Assembly: GCF_016920785.2 (NCBI RefSeq)
Contig: NW_024609839.1
Location: forward strand, 28,090,749-28,154,748
Origin: Ixodes scapularis
Lineage: Eukaryota; Arthropoda; Arachnida; Ixodida; Ixodidae
DNA length: 64,000 nt
Direction: 5' to 3'
A model generated the notes under the pieces. The model searched no databases, had not been told where the DNA came from, and saw only the letters and a program-made list of their open reading frames with translations. The stretch's first letter is position 1. Each line of letters begins with the position of its first letter. This document shows, piece by piece, positions 10,815-22,098 of this stretch. A program made the translations under genes and the position numbers.

Positions 10815-10935
10815 TTGGAGAACATAATAGCGCTACACGACAGGGACGAATGGTCCCTGTCCCTTCGTCCCTGTCGTGAAGCGCTATTATGTTCTCCAAG
10901 TTTCAGTACCAACTCGCCCAAGAATCCGCATTACT
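10815..10935. mobile_element. 121-bp hairpin-bearing insert in the 5' LTR
   Basis: The paired LTR lacks this sequence. It is flanked by a 9-bp direct repeat CTCTTCTTC (10806-10814 and 10936-10944). The first 85 bp fold back on themselves (GGAGAACATAATAGCGCT pairs with its complement ending at about 10898). The rest, with CAGTACCAACTCGCCCAAG, is like the tail of tick LINE or SINE transcripts. It is probably a truncated retroposed fragment. Confidence 0.6.
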
Positions 10936-11025
10936 CTCTTCTTCCTCCATTTTCGCCCCCTTCTCCTCCGGCCTGCTTCCTCAACGTTTTCCTCTTCTGC
11001 TCCATGTTTCTGTTGTAGCACGACA

Positions 11026-11317
11026 CACCGGCAGGGTTCCCGCAACACAGAGCGGCTTTCCTATTGTTCAGCTCCACCGATGCACGCCTGCCATTTAGCG
11101 GGAAATTTTCGCCGAATTTCCCGCTTTTGACGAGGAGGAGGAGAGGGTACGGAGAGGAAGCTATGCCCTTTTTCCTTCTCTGTATGCTCTCCTCCTCCCC
11201 TCCTTCTCCTCTCGTCTTCTCTTCCTCCTTACCTTCTTTTCCCCTCCTCCTTCTCTCTGGAGGTATTTCGATTTTGCGATATACTGTGCTAAACAATCTG
11301 ATATTTATATATATATA
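11026..11317. repeat. Repeat R, copy 1, right part
   Basis: It continues R after the gypsy insertion and matches 24116-24410. It includes CGCAACACAGAGCGGCTTTCC and the GAGGAGGAGAGGGTACGG block, then ends in a TA run directly before element E1. Confidence 0.8.
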
Positions 11318-12015
11318 CATATGGGTGGTTTCATCTCAAATTCTGCAGGCAAAAAGTGGCGAATTTTTAATTTCGATGAAAAAATATATGTTATGGCGCC
11401 GTTTCTAAAAACGCAGTCGCGACAAACCGCAAGTTCGTCGGATTTTTTGTTCTCGACTTAATTTTTAAAGAGGCCGCGGCGAAAAACAGTGTTTTTCACA
11501 CCCGTCGTGGGTCGGATGTTTCGCTTGATCTCCCGCCGTGGATTTTCAGTCCACAATATATTATCTTTTTTCAAGCACTCTGTGGGAACATTTTAAAGGC
11601 TACAATACCATAAAATAATTTTAGGCGTTTTGCTTTTTTTCTGTAAAAATGTCAAAAACGCCCCCTCAATCAATTGTTGACGAAATTTCACAAATAATTA
11701 CTGGCGATCTACTTGGGTTACATTGATATTTTTTATGTCCACGGAGAGCCCAAAACACGCTCTTTATATGTATTTTAAAATTACTCGGCTGTATAAAATA
11801 TCCTTTGCGGTGCGTTTTCGCTAATATTATGGGAAAACCAAAAAGTACCATTTTTGAAATAGATTTTCTCAAAAAAACATTATTTTTTCATTTTTTGTTC
11901 AAACGTAGATATGATAGTTGTCTTCACGAAAAGCAAGCGTAGAAAGTGTGTATTTTGTTTGTATGTTTTATATTTAGGCCTCAATACCGGAAAAAGACGT
12001 CTTTGTTTTGCAAGA
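11318..12015 (+). repeat. Left terminal inverted repeat of E1
   Basis: It matches 25136-25832 directly and 57605-58310 in reverse complement. Shared blocks are CGCAGTCGC, TTCGTCGGATTTTTTGTTCTCG and CCCGCCGTGGATTTTCAGTCC. The innermost part diverges between the left (GCCTCAATACCGG) and right (GCATCAATATCG) arm types, which lets each arm be assigned to an end. Confidence 0.8.
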
Positions 12016-13380
12016 CCTAACCCTTACAAAAAATTTATATCTGGCCAGATCTGAAGATTACAGATATGGCCATATCAAAAATTGGCCACATATAACCTGA
12101 TATTGTATATCTGCCAGATATAGCCCCATAATGCCAGATATAGCCTGATGTATGGAAATCCCAGATCTGGCTAAGTAAGGAAATTCCAGATCTGGCCAGG
12201 CATTTAAAAAAAAACACAAGCCTGAAATCGGCACTTTATATCTTTTTATTGTCTACATTCTCCCAACTGCCCGACTTGCACTCGAGGAGTTATGGAAACG
12301 GTGATCCTTAAGCTCTTTTAGTGATAGCTAGTTTTCACCAATTCCATGGTTACACAGTTTCGAGTGTAATTCGTAGTCACCTTAAACAAACGTCCGATAG
12401 GGCTCAAGTACCTGTCATATCACTTTTAAATTTTCTCGTCAATGGCAGCGTTTATGATAATGTGCCTTCTGTCCAACCTTCAACCAAGCTGAGCAGCCGA
12501 AATCTCTTACCATATTATAATTCTCGTGATTGTTGTTTTAGCAGGAATTACTTAAAAGTCGAGAAATCACAACAACCAAAACAGGGTTTTAGCTCGGATT
12601 CAGCGGAGCTGTTTATGACATGTTTAGCGTTTCTAACTTAATATCAGCGTTTTTGAAGCTGTACGAGAATGATAATAATGTAAAAGATATGTCTGCCGCT
12701 CATCCAGGTTGAAGGTTGGCCGGAATGCACAGTACTGACATTGGCGGGACATTTTAAAAGTGGTATGGCAGGTATTTGGGTTCTGTACGGTACGTGTTCA
12801 GGGTGACTCCGAATTATACTCGAATCTCTGTAACCATAGAATTGCTCAAAACTTTCGATCATAGGTAGCTGAAGAAAAACCGTCCCCATGGTCCCTAGAG
12901 TACGAACCGAGGCGCTTGGGTGATTTAGCGAATTGTCTATTCGGGCGTAATGTTAACACTTTGAAATAATTAAGCTACATTGAAATCCTCGTGAAAACTA
13001 GCACAAATAATCTCAAACTTGTCAAAGCTGAAGATTAGGATTATTTGTGATAATATTTAGCTCGCGAACAGTGAGTCATTCAGAGTTTGATAACAAAGAA
13101 TTTTTTTTTACTTTTTTTAACTTTTTAGTATACTGAAAACCGGCCGCCAGATAAGACTCTATATACGCCAGATAAGTCTGTATATAAGCCATATCAGGCT
13201 GTATATATGCCAGATAAGTCTGTATATACGCCAGATAAGACTGTATATATGCCATATCAGGCTGTATATACGCCAGATAAGTCTGTGCATACGCCAGATA
13301 AGGCTGTATATAGGCCTTATATAATCATATAATGTTTGATATGGCCAGATATGGCCCAGATATAAGATTTGTGAATTGTC
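12016..13380. mobile_element. Fold-back element with GCCAGATA-type terminal repeats, inserted in E1
   Basis: E2 is continuous here (57595-57610), so about 1.36 kb is extra in E1. Both ends are rich in variants of CAGATATGGCC and GCCAGATAAG. Inside, 12290-12520 and 12680-12900 are diverged inverted copies of each other (shared blocks TATGGTTACA and CACTTTTAAA). No transposase is visible. It is a non-autonomous fold-back or MITE-like element whose terminal arrays appear to have expanded. Confidence 0.6.
13142..13330. repeat. Minisatellite of about 20-bp units
   Basis: About nine units of the type GCCAGATAAGTCTGTATATA, alternating with GCCATATCAGGCTGTATATA, form one end of the surrounding fold-back element. 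Units are adjacent without unique spacers, so this is not a CRISPR array. Confidence 0.85.
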
Positions 13381-13639
13381 TCTATGAATTGTGCATTTTT
13401 GTTTTTTTAATTTTCTTCTGCATTTTGTAATCAATTATAAACGGATTTTGTGGTATTAAATATTTATTTATGTTTTGATAAGAGCGGGAACCACGAGATA
13501 CATGTCTAACCAAATCACCAGGCCTAGTAGATTTTCAATAAATTAGAGGCACAGACGTATTGTTTCAATTTATAAACCTTTCAAAGTAAACTAGCGCGAC
13601 TAGCTATTAGCTGTCATATTACTAAGACAGAGAAAGTCA

Positions 13640-14948
13640 CCACATCGGCGATGTATTATATACAATTCTTTCCGAAACCAAACACTGGGGTTTGTTCACC
13701 GCACATCGCACAGGTCACCAGGGAATGTCCTTTCACTTCCGTAATACACAAAAGTGATGACACAGAAACGGTCCGAAACACACAGAGTGTGTCACGGAGA
13801 GGGGTAGGAAATAAAAATAAATAAGTAGGAATTAAATTGCCCAACTCCGATCTTAACGAAACTTGCGTTAAAAAAAAATAAAGTATTTAGGTTCGAGCGG
13901 TGGCAAGGTGATAGGTCCACGCCTGGTGGAGAGTCAGACTAAGAAGTCGACGACACGTAAAGTTAAAACAAAAAAAAAAACAATAATTTAATAAGGACGG
14001 GAAAACTCAGCCACACCTGGCAAAAACAAAAACCAACTCCTCCGGGCATTCCCTAAACGGGACGCAACCAAATGCGTGCGAAAACGCTCTCTACATCACC
14101 GCCGGGCCACTACGCCATGACGAAATAAACCCAACAACTGAACAGGGCTAACAAACAGTTAGTAAGAAAACATTGAAAAAAAAAAAAAAAAGTTCAGAAA
14201 AAACCGCATTCGAGAAACAAAGTTCAACGGGGCGAAGAAACACACACGAGTCGGTCCCACGACACTAAAGTCTGGCAGGATGACGGCGTCCAGATGATGC
14301 TCGAATCTGTTCTTCCCCTCTATTACTTATATCCACGACGGCTGTGCGGAACAGTGGCTGTGCGAAACAAAGTGAAAAATAGATTCCAGCAGCGATGCGC
14401 GAGAAGGTAATCGAGACTATGCCTCAAGCTTCATATCGGGAGAGGAGCTTTCGAGGTAGTTTCTCCAGTTACTCAGACTTGCTCTTTCCCCTTCTCTTTT
14501 CAAAAGAACACGTCAGCCGGCGCTAACTTTTCATCTCGGGAGAAGCCCACTCTTCACAAACGGATATAGTTGAGAAGGAGGCTGACTTCGACCCAGCTAG
14601 TCTCCGGGCAGAATACAAAAACAAGTATATTTACCAACACGCTCGTTTTAATGTCAGTCTCCGGGCTTTGCTGTTTTCAAAAGAGATAACCCTTTATAAG
14701 GACAGAACGAGCGGGTTGATGGGGATAATTAAACTTAAACAGTCCCTTCTCGTTTTTTTCCTCAAGTTTAATAGATAACCCTTGGGTGCTATCTGATCTC
14801 CCCGGAGGGAGACAGCGCACGGCCGTTTCAAGGTAAGGACAAGGCGCTCGAAGCTAGGGCAAACAGGCGGTATTGTTTCACGCATGCACGGATGGCTGGT
14901 TTCAAATTTCCCCACATCCCTAACGAAACCGGCCCATCTTCGTGTGTG
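13640..14948 (-). repeat. Conserved interior of E with LTR-like character
   Basis: It is the reverse complement of 53930-55215. It includes a 62-codon minus-strand frame (13844-13656) with TCAMCGEQTPVFGFGKNC, kept as a longer frame in E2. Other shared features are a TTATTAAATTATTG-type A/T block followed by GTCGTCGACTTCTTTGTCTG and a CACCGCTCGAACC sequence. It may be an old LTR and leader absorbed into E, or E's own promoter and first exon. Function unknown. Confidence 0.45.
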
Positions 14949-15189
14949 CGTCTGCGGGATTTGTGTCCCGCGCCGCCGGTTTTAGCGCGCACGCGGCGTT
15001 GTTTTGGCTGGCAGAACAGTTGTTGACCGTCGATATTGTAAGGCCGTGGTGTCCTCATCCTTTCAGGCAACGATTCCTTTGCTTTCCCTTGTGCAATACT
15101 CTGACTGACTCCTCCTGGGTGGCTGTCACTGTTCGCCGCGTCAACGACACATTCGTACCATTTCACTCCTCGTGACCAGAGTGTCGAAC

Positions 15190-15315
15190 CGAAATTTTTA
15201 TCGGTTCGGTTCCGGTTCGGGTTCACGGCTTTCGGTTCGGTTCCGGTTCAGTTCCGGGGAGCAAAAAATAACGGTTCAAACCGGTTCGAACCGGTTCGAA
15301 CCGGTTTGAACCGCT
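15190..15315. repeat. GGTTCGGTTCC subterminal array, left
   Basis: Repeated variants of GGTTCGGTTCCGGTTCGG and GGTTCGAACCGGTT. A matching inverted array lies at 20840-21000. These are typical of clustered binding sites near hAT ends. Confidence 0.75.
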
Positions 15316-16202
15316 AAATTGAGAATATATTTTTCGCGTTGTTCTGGCAATATACACTATTTACGTCGTGAAACGATTAATTATATAGTTTCTTCGATCG
15401 TCCGTGCAATTTACTTTTGCTTTTAGGTACCATAAACACTAAATTCAGTTCTTTGATTTCGACGCCAGAGTAGAAAAAAATCTACATTAACATACATAAC
15501 GTCGTGTTCATACGACTCCACATCCCTTTGTTTACCAGTAACATATATTTTACCTGAATCAAAATGTTTAAGTACAAGAGTAATGAGTTGAGGTGGTTGG
15601 TACATACCTATAAATAGATCAGCTTCAAATTTACAACTGTACTGTGTTTTATTGTGCTTTCTTCGTGTTTGAGTAAAATTCTAAAGTTCAAGGTGATCTA
15701 TTTACACGGTATAAAATGTTGTCGCAAAGTGTGGTAGGTCGCCTAAAATACCCGTGGTTAGTACAACTTTGTGTCGCAGTGTTAAAAAAGAAATCGTGAT
15801 TGTGTCCTTGAACTGAGGAATTAATTACATTACATAAAATTATGAAATGAGCACCTCGTGCTCATGCTAAGTATAAAATAAAGTTTACGAAATACACTTC
15901 ACAATATATATGTATATGATGACGACACAACTGAGCTAAAAGCAATGAAATTTTCAGAATGTAACAAAAGTTTTAGGATAATTCCTTTCAGTCTTTTTTT
16001 TATAGAAACACCGAGCGGCAATTCAAATGCTTGTTGTTCTAACCAAACATTGTTTACACTCAGCACCGCATGCATGCCACTAATCATCCAGCAAGAAGTA
16101 ATCGTAGTTGTTCACTCTAATCTATACGCACCTTCGCACTCAGATCAAATCTGGCCCCAAATAGCGCTTGCCCATGTGAACATTTTCTTATGCAGAATAA
16201 TA

Positions 16203-16388
16203 CCCCTGTCAGACGGGCACGTTAAATGACATTTAAGCAAAATGACATTACAGCTTTGCCAATCCGCGTGTTTAATACGCCGCGCTGCGCGAGCCCGCGC
16301 CACGTGCAGAACCAGCATCACGAGCTGATTCGCCGAGCTGTGAATGACATTCGATCAAAATAACATTTGCTTTGCCGTCTGACAGGGG
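16203..16388. mobile_element. MITE with CCCCTGTCAGACGG inverted termini
   Basis: The 186-bp unit starts CCCCTGTCAGACGG and ends in the exact complement. Subterminal ATGACATT and related blocks occur on both sides. No coding capacity. The target duplication is unclear. Confidence 0.75.
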
Positions 16389-16754
16389 TGTAAGCTGGCA
16401 TAGCCTGGCTGTTGAGGTTTGTTCTTGACAAGATGCCGGTAAATTTAATTTGCAAATAAGCATCACCTTTGCTAACTGATGATTTAACTCGATAGCGTTA
16501 AGGAGCTCATGTCCCAGAAAAGCCGATGTCGGTGGCGTGACTGAAAAATCCTGATTGGTCGATAGGTTCATGACGTCAGAGCTACATACCCTCGCGCAAG
16601 AATTTCAAGGAACGCACAATGCTCACGTGAAACGTGACATCACGCGTGGAATGAAGGTGATTAAAACATGATATGTAATGCGAATTAAAGGTCGCAGTAT
16701 GTCTCAAATGATTTCACTTTTGAAAGTAATTATTTTGCCTTAAAGAAAAAAAAT

Positions 16755-16833
16755 TAAGAATTTTAGGCGGGATTCGAACCCACGACCCTTTAGTTGCGAG
16801 TCAGACGCTTTTCACTAGGAACGGCGCGAGCAT
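16755..16833 (-). repeat. tRNA-like SINE head
   Basis: On the minus strand GTGGGTTCGAATCCCGCC gives a perfect B-box, preceded by GCGTCTGACTCGCAACTAAA. The A-box side is degenerate (CCTAGTGAAAAGC) and an A-rich tail follows. It is read as a tRNA-derived retroposon fragment rather than a working tRNA gene, because the acceptor and D arms do not close. Confidence 0.55.
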
Positions 16834-17100
16834 CTGGCACGACAAAAACGTGCTTTTTGGTAGGAGCGTTTTTGCAAGCAAAGTAGTTTCCGGAGTCACG
16901 CTTTTTGATCTGCGCCAAAGAAGCAGGGAAGAGGAACCTTTACAACACAGTATGTTCTTAAAACTCCCCCCTTCCCTCCCCCTCCCCCCCCCCAACACAC
17001 ACACGCACGCACTTCTTTATATAGCGGAGCTGTTAAGGGCTAGTTTCCCCAGTGTCGTGTCCGTCAGCAAACAATTGATGACACTTAACTCTGGACAGCT

Positions 17101-17182
17101 ACCGCCATCTATAAACGACGGCGGCAACCAGACAACCGGCTTGCCGATTGTCTGGTTGCCGCCGTCGCGCATAGATGGCGGC
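17101..17182. repeat. 82-bp imperfect hairpin
   Basis: ACCGCCATCTAT and ACGACGGCGGCAACCAGACA pair with the downstream complement ending ATAGATGGCGG, around a short loop near 17140. It is probably a small fold-back element. Confidence 0.75.
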
Positions 17183-17190
17183 AACCTCTC

Positions 17191-17718
17191 CAGCCTTTCC
17201 ACTCTGGCTTGCCGACTTGCGGCCGGCCATTACTTCATTTACACCATAGTACAGCTATGGTGCCTGGAACGTGTCTCCGAATGGTGTGCTTACCGCGCCC
17301 AAAAAAGGGGTCCCTTGATTTCCGCCTGATGACGTAATAGAAGTGTCATGCTGTCGCCGGTCGCGACCCTGGTGGTGTCTCAGCAGCTGTGGTGGATATG
17401 GCACACGCCTGTTCTGCAGCAGGTCGCTCCCCACTGTGAGAGTCCGCGGAAGCTACAGCCGCCGAAAGCCTGGGACGCTGTGACGACAGCGACACTCGCG
17501 TTTGCTCGAGCTTTTCGCCAGCATTTCTACGGCCAAACGCCAGGATGGCGACAGTCAACAGCATGACACTCCGGCTTCTGTGACGTCATTTGTTGCCACG
17601 GGTGGCCACTTTTGATGTATGGGCAGCATTGAACGCTAAACACACCAGTCGGAGACGCGTTCCAGGCACCATAGTACAGCTTTGCTGGTCTTCCTTCTTC
17701 ACCAGAGTGGAAAGGCTG
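17191..17718. mobile_element. Fold-back MITE of about 0.53 kb
   Basis: The ends CAGCCTTTCCACTCTGG and complement (17702-17718) are inverted. Inner blocks CATAGTACAGC/TGGTGCCTGGAACG and GTGTCATGCTGT also recur in reverse. No coding potential. Opposing frames that look conserved are the two arms read on opposite strands. Confidence 0.7.
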
Positions 17719-18196
17719 AAAGTATTCCTGAGGAATTGCCTCCTCCGTTGGTGTATGTTCATTCGACAATTTTTTTTGACACTTGTTAACCGCAACCCTT
17801 TATTGCTTTTATTTTGCACCACGTGAAGTTTAGATGGGTCATAAAACGACATCGGGTTGGAATGTTCATGACTTTTCCGAGGCGTACTGGTTCTCTGGCC
17901 CAAGTATACTCGCATAGGCCGCCACTAATTCAGAAGCTTCTTTGTCGCGGTGAAATTGCGAGGATTAAGTGAGACTATTTCTTTTAGTCTTGCCTTCCCA
18001 AAAATTGATGTCGCAATTGTAGGATCAAAACCATTCGCCTGACGACAGTCGAGCGCGGCTCATGGATAGGACAGGAGGACTGCGTGAGCACCGTACATCG
18101 GCTCGTAACAATCAATGTCTTGGCAGACACTTGGGTAGTGGCTCGTGTCCAACCACTGCGGTGATGAGAATAGCCGAACTCTAATGCCTGGTTCAG

Positions 18197-18432
18197 AAAA
18201 AATTGGGTTGTGTGTGTGTTTATACAGCCTAGAACTTGGTCTGCCTCACAGGGGCGACGAGTCTCCCAGCTGTAGATGAGAAATTTAGCCAGTGCGGTAC
18301 AAACCGCTAGCCTGAGGTCTTTAACGTGCGTCACGCAGTAGTGATACACGACCGCACGCCGGTACGATGCTCATCCAGATCGAAACGGGCAGGGGTGGGG
18401 CTCGAACCCAGAATCCCTGGGTTCTGCAGCGC
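18197..18432 (-). mobile_element. tRNA-derived SINE, copy 1
   Basis: It matches 45869-46080 in the same orientation. On the minus strand TTCTGGGTTCGAGCCCCAC supplies a good B-box, followed by a conserved body (ACCGCACTGGCTAAATT and others). The 5' A-box part seen in the second copy is missing; a MITE begins at that point. Confidence 0.7.
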
Positions 18433-18433
18433 A

Positions 18434-18647
18434 ATGCCTGGTTCAGACAGTTGCGTTTGACTGCGCTTGACTGCGTTGCACCTGCTAGAAACCAGGACAT
18501 CCCTGCTGCTTAAATCGCGTGCCAAGATGATTCCTTGGATTGGATTCCACGCTTCATTCGAAGCACAGATGTGCCGGTGACTCGCTTTCTGTTCTCGACG
18601 CAACGCACTCAAACGCACTTAAACGCAAGTGTCTGAACCGGCCTTAA
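18434..18647. mobile_element. MITE with GGTTCAGACA..TTGCGTTTGA termini, copy 1
   Basis: The left end GCCTGGTTCAGACAGTTGCG is inverted at the right end (CAAGTGTCTGAACCGGCC). The full unit of about 210 bp recurs at 53114-53317 with good similarity, including CACGCTTCATTCGAAGCACAG. It abuts the SINE at 18432. Confidence 0.75.
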
Positions 18648-19122
18648 CAATGCCTGGAGCTCAGCATGCGTTTTGTTTCTTTTAAACCCCAGCGCGGCGG
18701 TATGATTAACGTTGGCGGCATAAGATAGGCTCAGGCCACATGGCCGCTTCTGGCTCCGAGTTGAGGGGCTGAACCATGCTCATGTTTCTCGAATTTTTTG
18801 ACGACTGCCATTGCCTAGAAAAGATAGCAAAGCCAAGTTCAAGCAGTTATTAACGTTAGGAAGTGATCCTGAGTAGTATTTAGTGATGTATAGAAATATT
18901 TTTATAGCTCCTTTAAGCAAAGTACAGAGGGAGTCGAAACTTGGGTAATAACTTGAGAACGACGCTCGTGTGAGACTTACAGCGACTGCCAACGTTCGGC
19001 TGTCTCTCTGAGGTCACTAAAATATCCTTTTTTTAGTACTCCTTCCGCACACACCTGTAGTTCTATGTAACGTCATATTAATAAGTCGCATTTAGTAATT
19101 TCAGTACTTCTATTCTCAGGGA

Positions 19123-19854
19123 CAGTGCCGTACCCAGAAAAAGATTTCGGGGGGGGGGGGGGGGGGGGGGGTTCGGGGACAACGGCGGCCATTTTGAAAA
19201 TGTCTATTGTCTTATTTTCGCCTATGAATCATGTGCATTGGTGGCATATAATGGAGAGTTATAGCAAACCAGAGAACCGGTCCCGGTTTGGTACCCGGTA
19301 GCCGACCGGCGCCACTGCGCGTGCGCAGAGGTGGAGATTAAAATCGGCTGGCTGGAAGTACACCGACCATGTACCACGCACTGTACCGGGGCTGGTCCTC
19401 CGCTTTGCTAAAAAGGTAATAAAAGGATACTTTCAAATCGCTTGTAACCTAAAGAAAAAAGCTGTCAGGAATTTAATTCCTGGTAACGGAAAGGAATAAA
19501 AGTTGGTGTATAACTTTTGCCGATTCACCTGGACGACCCTGCGTTTTATGAGAAGTCGCTAGTTGCCTTCGCCATGCCGCTACCACCAAGCCTAGAGGAC
19601 CTCCGACCTACCACCGATTGCCAACGAAATAATTTTTCACGTTCAGAGCAATCGCTCTCGTGAAGTTTTAAAGCCCAGTTGCAATTCGTATCCATTCTAT
19701 TCGTACTTAGGTCGAGGGCACAAACACGAAATCTGCGCATATCTTGAGTGCTTTGCGGGATTCGGTACATCAGGGCCCATACCCAGAAAAAAATTTCGGG
19801 GGGGAGTCAGAACCCCCGAACCCCCCCCCCCCCCCCCCCCTGGTTACGGCCCTG
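19123..19854. mobile_element. Short hAT-like element
   Basis: The left end CAGTGCCGTACCCAG mirrors the right end, whose complement is CAGGGCCGTAACCAG. A direct repeat TCAGGGACA flanks it (19116-19124 and 19857-19865), offset by one or two bases from an ideal 8-bp duplication. Poly-G (about 19149-19170) and poly-C (about 19821-19840) runs lie just inside the ends. No transposase. Confidence 0.65.
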
Positions 19855-20384
19855 AGTCAGGGACATCTTTCGGGTGCAGTTCAGCAGCATCGAAAACATA
19901 TTTGGGTGCCTCAATAATGTGAGATGGGTCTTGCAACATTTTTTCTTGTACTTTCAATAAATAGTGTTAAGAAATAACACCCAACGTTGATAGCTTGCGG
20001 AAACATCCATTAGTTTTTTCCTAATAGCAGATGCAGAAAAAATAAAGAATAGAGACAGCTGTCGGTATCTCAACTCGCAATTTAAACAAGCGGCCTTGTT
20101 TTAAACAAGCGGCCTGATACCGCCAGTGTTCATCACAGTCATGCTCTAGGCGGCTAGGGTTTGGAAGCCAAAAGCTTGGGCTGAGCTTCAGATATTGCTA
20201 GAGTTGGGCTATTATCATATGTTTTTGACATGAGCCGTTACCCGAATATCTGGCGATGCGGATTGTCATGAACCCGAGCACTCGACTAGGGGTTATGAAA
20301 ATCGCTTACGTCCCGGTGTCACGTGATTCTCGGTGCGAAATCGTGATGTCATGTTACGTCATGCTGTCAACAATGTTAATACAT

Positions 20385-20584
20385 CTATACTCCGCGACAA
20401 CTTTTCTGACAATGCAGTGGAAGGTGCGGCCCGCGCCCCCTCTCCCATTTTGAGTGTACGCAGGATCTCCTCCTCTCCCCGGAAAGGGGGGGAGGAGGAG
20501 AGCCTGCGTACACTAGAAATGGGAGAGGGGACGCGGGCCTGTACCTTCCACTGCATTGCCAAGAAAAGTTGTCGCGGAGTATAG
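20385..20584. repeat. 200-bp near-perfect palindrome
   Basis: CTATACTCCGCGACAACTTT at the left is matched by its complement at the right. Arms of about 95 bp continue through CAATGCAGTGGAAGGT to a short centre near 20480. It is a fold-back MITE; the nearly intact arms suggest recent origin or gene conversion. Confidence 0.85.
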
Positions 20585-21006
20585 TGACTTCCTTAAATTA
20601 AATCGAGCTGACGCAGTGAGTCACGCGACGTCACGAGGTCACGTGACAACATGTATTGATACCATGACGTCACGTGACAACGTGACACATGGTTAATCAT
20701 AGTGCCATGAAACCCACAATTTACCATACTTTTCAATTCTGTATATGACGATTTGATCCATTGATAGAAATACAGCCTCCAATTTTTTATTCCCATATGT
20801 TCATTTTGTGATACTAACAAAAAAGAAAAAAAAAATATTCCCTTGAACCGTTTTGAACCGGTTACCGTTATATTTTTTTTTCGGTTTCGTTCCGGTTCAG
20901 TTCCAAGATGGCGGCAAAGATTTCGGTTCGGTTCAGTTCCGGTTCGGCTAAAAATAACGGTTCTGTTCCGGTTTTCGGTTCGGTTCGGTTCCGGTTCGAT
21001 ACCCTG

Positions 21007-21418
21007 CTCGTGACACAGGGTGCGCTGCTCGCTTTACTTTCACGGGCCGTCCTATCGGACACAACGAGCGCGAAAGGTCGTGGTCATCTGCTGGCTCTGA
21101 AAGGGCGGGACGCTCATGCAGGCCAATGAGGGCCCCGAATCAATACGACGTCTGCCGACTCCTACACGTTAAAAATTTACGACACCTGCCGGTTTGTTAA
21201 GAAGTGTTGCTTTCTCTTTTGAACTCCTCCGATGTAGGTCGCCGCCTATAATAAAATTTAAATAATCAATAAATATAACAGGGTGAAACTACTATATTTG
21301 ATCGTTATGTTGGAAGGTTGAAAAAGGCAAAAATATTTCCAAGTTTGTGAAGACGCGCAATTCGCAAGTCCATTTCGAGCCGTAAAAACACGTTTCTGTA
21401 CGATATTGATGCTTAAAT
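21007..21418 (+). repeat. Element E1, right portion before the solo LTR
   Basis: It is the reverse complement of 25795-26195 in E2. Landmarks are GGTCGTGGTCATCTGCTGGCT and CACGTTAAAAATTTACGAC. Confidence 0.85.
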
Positions 21419-22098
21419 TGTGGGGATTCCTCTGGTCTCCCTTCCCCGACGGCTGTGATAAGGGCCGCGGGTCGGAACGCTCGGCCTTCTTCGCCGTGAG
21501 CTCCGTCCTGTTCGTAAGGCAGAGGGCCGCCTGGCTTGGGGGGCTCTCCTCTCACTCTCTCCCGGGGGGACCTCTTTCCGTCCCCCCGGTCGGTTGCGGA
21601 TCACTGCTGACAGGCGAGGAGGTTTCGCCTCTTGTTTTCCCGCTTTCGGGAAAGGGACTCGTCCGGGTGACCGCGAAAGAGATAGGACGTGTGTCGGCGA
21701 CTTCTCCGATGCCTCCCCGGTCTTGGCTCTCCGGAACCCCGCGTCTGGCAGCTTTTCTTACCTTGCCGGCGCGGGGGGCATTTTGGATGGGGACATTGTA
21801 GTTCATTTGGAAGAGTATGTTAATAAATGCTCTTGGACTCTGTCCTTACTCGGGTACGTGTGTCTTCTCTTCTGCTATATTCGAGAGAGTGAGACAAGGT
21901 AGACGATCATTGGCACCGACGGAGGTAATTAATCGAACCGACCCGCGGTAATGTAGCCCTAAACGTCGTCTAGATTGCCGCGGAGATGTGGGGACCGCGC
22001 GCTACTAGGTTTGACGTCTCCTCTGAGATATCGCCGCTGTTGAGACAATCCTTTGGTTACTCTATCGGTACCTGTGTTGGTAGCTAGCAAATCCCACA
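21419..22098 (+). mobile_element. Solo LTR, 680 bp
   Basis: It starts TGTGGGGATT and ends AAATCCCACA, a clear terminal inverted repeat of the TG..CA type. It is flanked by AAAT (21415-21418 and 22099-22102). E2 has the uninterrupted GCTTAAATATAG sequence, confirming a 4-bp target duplication. An AATAAA at 21822-21827 suggests plus-strand orientation. No internal retroelement sequence remains, as expected after LTR-LTR recombination. A 4-bp duplication fits Ty3/gypsy. Confidence 0.85.

Larger units (their letters stand above)
15177..21006. mobile_element. hAT-type element, about 5.8 kb, no transposase recognised
   Basis: The termini are CAGAGTGTCGAACCG on the left and the complement of CAGGGTATCGAACCG on the right. 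They are flanked by the 8-bp duplication CTCGTGAC (15169-15176 and 21007-21014). The E2 copy has a single uninterrupted CTCGTGAC at the same place (reverse strand, near 26190). CAG-initial termini and an 8-bp duplication define the hAT superfamily. Subterminal zones on both sides are dense in GGTTCGGTTCCGGTTC, a likely transposase-binding array. The interior is filled with MITEs, SINEs and a second hAT-like element, so the original element was shorter. Confidence 0.85.

Noticed and set aside
13142..13330. CRISPR-like array
   Set aside because: Units are contiguous, variable and without unique spacers; the context is eukaryotic and part of a fold-back element.
16755..16833. Functional tRNA gene on the minus strand
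   Set aside because: The B-box is perfect, but the acceptor, D and anticodon arms do not form; an A-rich tail suggests a SINE.
17346..17915. Opposed frames of 72-159 codons
   Set aside because: They read through the arms of the fold-back element at 17191-17718.
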